Source: JALORV01 sp035429725
GTDB lineage: Bacteria; Pseudomonadota; Gammaproteobacteria; Burkholderiales; Burkholderiaceae_F
Length of the DNA: 47,157 nt
Assembly: GCA_035429725.1 (NCBI GenBank)
Contig: DAOMFI010000009.1
Coordinates: forward strand, 1 to 47,157
Direction of reading: 5' to 3'
The notes beneath the pieces are model-generated. The model had not been told where the DNA came from. It saw only the letters and a program-made list of their open reading frames with translations, and ran no database searches. Made by a program: the position numbers and the translations under genes. This document shows positions 43,477 through 47,157 of this stretch, one piece after another. Numbering within the stretch: position 1 is the first letter of the stretch; the number at the start of each line of letters is the position of its first letter.

Positions 43477-44472
43477 ATGCCCGCCGCTGCCCCGACCATC
43501 GAAGCGAATGCCAGCGCGCTGGCGCTGGCGCGCGAAGTGATCGAGATCGAGGCCAATGCTGTCGCCGCGCTCGCTTCCCGCATCGATGCGACGTTCGGCA
43601 AGGCGGTCACGCTGCTGCTTCGCTGCCGCGGGCGGATCGTCGTCAGCGGGATCGGCAAGAGCGGCCACATCGGACGCAAGATCGCGGCCACCCTGGCTTC
43701 CACAGGAACGCCGTCGATGTTCGTGCATGCAGCTGAAGCCGCCCATGGCGACCTCGGCATGATCACCGGTGACGACGTGCTGCTCGCACTGTCGTACTCC
43801 GGCGAAGGCGATGAACTGCTGACCATCGTGCCCGTGGCCAGGCGCCTGGGTACGCCACTGATTGCGATGACCGGCAGCGCCGGTTCTGCACTGGCCCGGC
43901 TCGCCGACGTCCATCTGGATGTCCATGTCGAGAAGGAAGCCTGCCCGCTGAACCTGGCACCGACGTCCTCGACGGCCGCGATGCTCGCGTTCGGCGATGC
44001 ACTGGCGATCGCCTGCCTCGATGCACGGGGATTCGGCCATGAGGACTTCGCTCGCTCCCACCCGGCCGGTGCGCTCGGCCGGAAGCTGCTCACGCGCGTC
44101 AGCGACGTCATGCGCAGCGGCGATGCCATCCCGCGGGTCCCGAACAGCGCCACGGTCATGGACGCCCTGCACGAGATCACGCGCAAGCAGCTCGGCATGA
44201 CGGCCGTGCTCGACGAACATGGAGCCCTGGCCGGGATCTTCACCGACGGCGATCTGCGCCGTCTGCTCGAACGTGTCGGCGACGTCAGGCAACTGGCCGT
44301 CGTCGACGTCATGACGCGAACTCCGCTGACAGTCGGCCCCGAGGCACTGGCGGCCGAAGCCGCGCAGCTGATGGACCGCCATCGCAAGAACCAGCTGCTC
44401 GTTGTCGACGGCGGCGGGCAGCTCGTAGGCGCGCTGAACAACCTCGACCTCATGAACGCGAAGGTCATCTAG
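43477..44472 (+). CDS. kdsD: D-arabinose-5-phosphate isomerase
   Basis: It makes D-arabinose 5-phosphate from ribulose 5-phosphate for Kdo and lipopolysaccharide synthesis. 331 aa: a SIS domain (~35-185: VVSGIGKSGHIGRKIAATLAS, ALSYSGEGDELL, PTSSTAAMLAFGDALA) and two CBS domains (~210-330: VMRSGDAIPRV, GIFTDGDLRRLLER, VMTRTPLTVGP, QLLVVD). The frame is open further upstream, but ATG 43477 matches the family start. It heads the run kdsD-kdsC-lptC-lptA-lptB; its stop codon is followed directly by the kdsC ATG. Confidence 0.96.
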   Translation: MPAAAPTIEANASALALAREVIEIEANAVAALASRIDATFGKAVTLLLRCRGRIVVSGIGKSGHIGRKIAATLASTGTPSMFVHAAEAAHGDLGMITGDDVLLALSYSGEGDELLTIVPVARRLGTPLIAMTGSAGSALARLADVHLDVHVEKEACPLNLAPTSSTAAMLAFGDALAIACLDARGFGHEDFARSHPAGALGRKLLTRVSDVMRSGDAIPRVPNSATVMDALHEITRKQLGMTAVLDEHGALAGIFTDGDLRRLLERVGDVRQLAVVDVMTRTPLTVGPEALAAEAAQLMDRHRKNQLLVVDGGGQLVGALNNLDLMNAKVI

Positions 44473-44988
44473 ATGACGGCTGAAGAGCGCGCGGCGCGCG
44501 TACGGCTCGCGGTCCTCGATGTCGACGGCGTGCTGACCGACGGCAGGCTCTACTACGGCCCGCAGGGCGAAGTACTCAAAGCCTTCGACGTGCGCGACGG
44601 CCACGGCATCAAGATGCTGCTGGCGCGCGCGATCGACGTCGCGCTTCTGTCGGCGCGCAGTTCGCCGATCGTGGCCAGGCGTGCGCAGGAACTCGGTGTC
44701 GTGCGGGTGCTGCAGGGCCGAGGCGACAAGGCGGCTGGATTCGACGAGCTGCTCCGCGAGACCGGAGTAGGCGCCGGCGAGACGGCATACATCGGCGACG
44801 ACCTGCCCGACCTTCCGGTGCTGCGGGCTGCCGGACTCGCCGCCACCGTGGCCGACGCGCGCGACGAGGTCAAGGCCGTCGCCCACTGGATCGCGCCCTG
44901 CCCCGGCGGCCGCGCCGCCGTCCGCGCCTTCGCCGAGTTCATCCTGCGCGCCAAGGGCATTGACATCGCTGCAATGGTGCAAGGATGA
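44473..44988 (+). CDS. kdsC: 3-Deoxy-D-manno-octulosonate 8-phosphate phosphatase
   Basis: A HAD-superfamily phosphatase, 171 aa, removing phosphate from Kdo-8-P. The nucleophile motif is LAVLDVDGVLTDGRLYY, motif II is LLSARSSPIV, motif III Lys is in GRGDKAAGF, and motif IV is YIGDDLPDLPVL. It acts as a cap-less tetramer in the family. The ATG abuts the kdsD stop (TAGATG), so the two are translationally linked. Unusually, 132 nt carrying a palindromic repeat separate it from lptC. Confidence 0.96.
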   Translation: MTAEERAARVRLAVLDVDGVLTDGRLYYGPQGEVLKAFDVRDGHGIKMLLARAIDVALLSARSSPIVARRAQELGVVRVLQGRGDKAAGFDELLRETGVGAGETAYIGDDLPDLPVLRAAGLAATVADARDEVKAVAHWIAPCPGGRAAVRAFAEFILRAKGIDIAAMVQG

Positions 44989-45022
44989 AGCGCAGCCACC
45001 TACCTCACTTGCAGTTGTTTAC

Positions 45023-45055
45023 GCGCCGCCCGCCCGGCCGCCCGAAGGGCGGCGC
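45023..45055. repeat. GC-rich hairpin between kdsC and lptC
   Basis: GCGCCGCCC (45023-45031) pairs with GGGCGGCGC (45047-45055). An alternative tight hairpin CCGCCC-gaa-GGGCGG occupies 45038-45052. No T-run follows. On the minus strand it lies beyond the dispersed hairpin repeat, as a similar TTCGG hairpin does at the other copy, so the two may be modules of one element. Confidence 0.5.
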
Positions 45056-45075
45056 GCTGTCTATAGCGCAGCGGG

Positions 45076-45104
45076 TGCACGTGCGATGCGAAGCATCGCG
45101 TACA
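45076..45104 (-). repeat. Dispersed palindromic hairpin repeat, copy 2
   Basis: Inverted copy of the element at 10642-10670, 26 of 29 bases identical. The inner stem is GCGATGC/GCATCGC with a 3-nt loop. Two of the three differences form a compensatory pair (C-G to T-A) and the third is in the loop, so base pairing is preserved. It lies inside the kdsC-lptC interval, ending 16 nt before the lptC start codon. Confidence 0.7.
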
Positions 45105-45120
45105 CCGGCTGCGAAGCGCC

Positions 45121-45711
45121 ATGCGTGACCGCATCACCGCCATCATCGCCATCGTGCTGCTCGCGCTGCTGGCCGGCTCGACCTACTGGTACTCGATATC
45201 TACGCGCCTTGGCGCCCTTCCGAGCGCGGTTTCGCGCGAGGGGCCGGACGTCATCGGCGAGAAGGTCACGCTGACGCAGTTCGACGCTGCGGGCCGCGCC
45301 GTCAACAAGCTGCTCGGCGAGCGCATCACGCACTACCCGAGCGACGATCGCGCCGAGGTGGTCCAGCCCCGCATGGTCAGCCTGCGCGAGGACCAGCCGC
45401 AGATCGACGCACGCGCCGACCGTGCACTGGTGGAAGACAGCGGTGCACGCGTCACTCTGACAGGCAACGTGACGCTGGTCCGCGCGGCGGGCAAGGACGG
45501 CGAGCCTCCCATGCGCCTCACGACGGAGAAGCTGGTTGCGCTGCCGGATGTCGAACAGTTCGCGACCGATGCACCGGTCGCGATCGAACGCGGCGGATCG
45601 CGCATCAACACGGTCGGAATGGACTACGACAACATCAAGCGCAGCGTGAAGTTCAGATCGCAGGTTCGTGGCTCGATCGAACCGACGCCTGCCGGCCGGG
45701 AGGGACGATGA
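45121..45711 (+). CDS. lptC: LPS export system protein LptC
   Basis: A bitopic inner-membrane protein, 196 aa, that receives lipopolysaccharide from LptB2FG and hands it to LptA. One N-terminal span (ITAIIAIVLLALLAGSTYWY) anchors a periplasmic beta-jellyroll, with GPDVIGEKVTLTQFDAAGRA and VTLTGNVTLVRA as recognisable strands. The last four nucleotides overlap lptA (ATGA). The ribosome site is weak, because the palindromic repeat runs almost to the start codon. The position between kdsC and lptA confirms the assignment. Confidence 0.93.
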   Translation: MRDRITAIIAIVLLALLAGSTYWYSISTRLGALPSAVSREGPDVIGEKVTLTQFDAAGRAVNKLLGERITHYPSDDRAEVVQPRMVSLREDQPQIDARADRALVEDSGARVTLTGNVTLVRAAGKDGEPPMRLTTEKLVALPDVEQFATDAPVAIERGGSRINTVGMDYDNIKRSVKFRSQVRGSIEPTPAGREGR

Positions 45712-46319
45712 ACCGCCGATGGATCGCGCTCGCCCTTGCCGGGTTGCTGGCGAGCACCGCGCAGGCGGAGCGCGCAGACCGCGAGAAGCCACTCAACTAC
45801 GAGGCCAACACCGGCGAGTGCGATGACCTGAAACAGGTTTGCGTGCTTGCCGGGGATGTTGTCCTGGTCAAGGGCACGATGCGGGCCACCGGCGAACGCG
45901 TGCAGATCCGCAAGGACCCGGAGGGCTACCAGTACGGCCTGATCGAGGCGGCGCCGGGCAAGCTCGCCACGTTTCGCCAGAAACGCGATGCCAGCCAGGC
46001 GGGACCGGAGGAATTCGTCGAAGGCTATGCGGAGCGAGTGGAATACGACGAGAAAGCCGACACGGTGAAGCTCATTGGTCGCGCCCGCGTGCGCCTGCTG
46101 GAAAATGACGTGCAGCGCGACGAACTGCGCGGTGATTCGATCACCTACGACCAGCGCAACTCCAGGTACTTCGTCACGGGCGGCAAGTCGGCCGCCGATC
46201 CGAACAATCCGGACGGCCGCGTGCGCGGCACGATCGCGCCGCGTTCGACCGCGCCGAAGACGGGCACGCCGGCACCGCTGAAGTCCGACACCAAGCTTGC
46301 CAACCCTCGCGCGGACTAG
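45708..46319 (+). CDS. lptA: LPS transport periplasmic protein LptA
   Basis: A periplasmic bridge protein, 203 aa. The signal peptide is MNRRWIALALAGLLASTAQA. The mature OstA-like domain starts DREKPLNYEANTGECDDLKQ and continues LAGDVVLVKGTMRATGERV, GYAERVEYDEKADTVKLIG and RGDSITYDQRNSRYFVTGG, the alternating strands of the jellyroll. A Pro/Thr/Ala-rich tail of about 35 residues follows. Two cysteines (ECDDLKQVC) seven residues apart may form a disulfide. It overlaps lptC by 4 nt and precedes lptB. Confidence 0.93.
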   Translation: MNRRWIALALAGLLASTAQAERADREKPLNYEANTGECDDLKQVCVLAGDVVLVKGTMRATGERVQIRKDPEGYQYGLIEAAPGKLATFRQKRDASQAGPEEFVEGYAERVEYDEKADTVKLIGRARVRLLENDVQRDELRGDSITYDQRNSRYFVTGGKSAADPNNPDGRVRGTIAPRSTAPKTGTPAPLKSDTKLANPRAD

Positions 46320-46366
46320 GATGAAACGACTCCCACGCCCGCGCCCGCACGCGGCCAGCCACTAGC

Positions 46367-47157
46367 ATGGAAGCGCGCACCCGCGCCGGCGATGCCGCCA
46401 CCCCGCTCGCACGCGAGCGGAGCACGCTGAACGTCGAACGGCTGCAGAAGAGCTACGGCAGCCGCACCGTCGTGAAGGATGTTTCGCTCACGGTAGAAAG
46501 CGGTGAAGTCGTGGGGCTGCTCGGCCCGAACGGCGCCGGCAAGACCACCTGCTTCTACATGGTTGTCGGACTCGTGCCGCTCGACGACGGCGACATCCTG
46601 CTCGACGCGAAGTCAATTGCGCACCTGCCGATCCATCGCCGGGCACGCCTGGGACTGTCCTACCTTCCGCAGGAAGCTTCGGTCTTCCGGAAACTGACGG
46701 TCGAGGAGAACATCCGCGCCGTGCTCGAACTGCAGATCGACGACCAGAGGCGCCCGCTGCCGAGGAACGTCATCGACGACCGGCTCTCGGAACTGCTCGA
46801 TGACCTCCAGATCGCGCACCTGCGGACCAACACCGCCCTGTCACTTTCGGGCGGCGAGCGGCGCCGCGTCGAGATCGCTCGCGCGCTGGCGGCAAGGCCC
46901 CGCTTCATCCTGCTCGACGAGCCGTTCGCCGGAGTCGACCCGATTGCCGTACTTGAAATCCAGCGCATCGTGCGGTTCCTGAAGGAGCGCGGCATCGGCG
47001 TGCTGATCACGGACCACAACGTGCGCGAGACGCTCGGCATCTGCGACCACGCCTACATCATCAACGAAGGCGTGGTCCTCGCCGCCGGCCGCCCCGACGA
47101 GATCGTCGGCAACGAAACCGTGCGTCGCGTCTATCTGGGCGAGCATTTCCGGATGTA
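46367..47157 (+). CDS. lptB: LPS export ABC transporter ATP-binding protein LptB (cut in its stop codon)
   Basis: The cytoplasmic ATPase driving lipopolysaccharide extraction. 263 codons are visible and the window ends at TA of what is probably the stop codon, since LEHFRM-type endings close the family. Walker A is GLLGPNGAGKTTCFYM, the Q-loop YLPQEASVFRKLTVEEN, the signature LSLSGGERRRVEIARAL, Walker B FILLDEPFAGVDP, and the switch His ITDHNVRETL. ATG 46367 gives about 20 extra residues before NVERLQKSYGSRTVVKD, where most homologues begin; no internal start codon is closer. In related genomes rpoN follows, which would fit the sigma-54 promoters seen at 16.9 and 19.1 kb. Confidence 0.95.
   Translation, partial: MEARTRAGDAATPLARERSTLNVERLQKSYGSRTVVKDVSLTVESGEVVGLLGPNGAGKTTCFYMVVGLVPLDDGDILLDAKSIAHLPIHRRARLGLSYLPQEASVFRKLTVEENIRAVLELQIDDQRRPLPRNVIDDRLSELLDDLQIAHLRTNTALSLSGGERRRVEIARALAARPRFILLDEPFAGVDPIAVLEIQRIVRFLKERGIGVLITDHNVRETLGICDHAYIINEGVVLAAGRPDEIVGNETVRRVYLGEHFRM

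Noticed and set aside
46321..46365. A 14-codon open frame between lptA and lptB, ending just before the lptB ATG
   Set aside because: Pro/Arg-rich, with no good ribosome site and nothing to distinguish it from chance; noted only because its stop nearly touches the lptB start.

Overview
The window looks like a scaffolded draft chromosome segment of a high-GC betaproteobacterium. The evidence is a kdsD-kdsC-lptC-lptA-lptB block (rpoN usually follows it in beta/gammaproteobacteria), divergent ssb and uvrA, PEP-CTERM surface proteins with sigma-54-type promoters, and a 2-aminoethylphosphonate (2-AEP) locus of Burkholderiales type. Three runs of exactly 100 N are scaffold gaps. I saw no tRNA, rRNA, CRISPR array, transposase or phage gene.

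Layout. 1-5.4 kb: start of an arylsulfatase, a divergent AraC-type regulator, a DUF4239 membrane protein, a small lipoprotein, an exported MsrB-MsrA pair and a UspA-hemerythrin fusion. 5.6-14.6 kb: a catabolic run of peptide-type ABC binding protein, iron alcohol dehydrogenase, gamma-glutamyl hydrolase, aldehyde dehydrogenase, a large FAD/folate demethylase-like enzyme and an MFS carrier; the set fits oxidation of a gamma-glutamylated amino alcohol, though no ligase is present. 14.6-16.7 kb: alanine dehydrogenase and an EamA carrier. 16.7-21.5 kb: a tandem segmental duplication of a two-gene module (PEP-CTERM protein, conserved intrinsic terminator, TPR protein). The first TPR copy is a pseudogene, and the junction still carries the last 57 nt of the EamA gene. 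Both PEP-CTERM genes have a GG-N10-GC promoter 51 nt before the start codon.

21.6-32 kb: the phosphonate locus. Leftward: binding protein, ATPase, permease and PhnW. Rightward: GntR regulator, PhnA, PhnY, a Na/Pi-type carrier and a PhnZ-like HD oxygenase. 2-AEP would be imported, transaminated to phosphonoacetaldehyde, oxidised to phosphonoacetate and hydrolysed to acetate and phosphate. Alanine dehydrogenase could recycle the alanine, and the Na/Pi carrier could export surplus phosphate. The HD protein suggests a second oxidative C-P cleavage route whose usual hydroxylase partner is not in the window.

32-47 kb: mostly housekeeping genes: thioredoxin-like lipoprotein, inositol-phosphatase family enzyme, YbdK-type ligase, a CPA antiporter, ssb, uvrA, a histidine phosphatase, a KefB-type antiporter, kdsD, kdsC, lptC, lptA and lptB (cut within its stop codon). 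A 29-nt hairpin found at 10.6 kb recurs inverted at 45.1 kb with compensatory base changes, which marks a dispersed palindromic repeat family.
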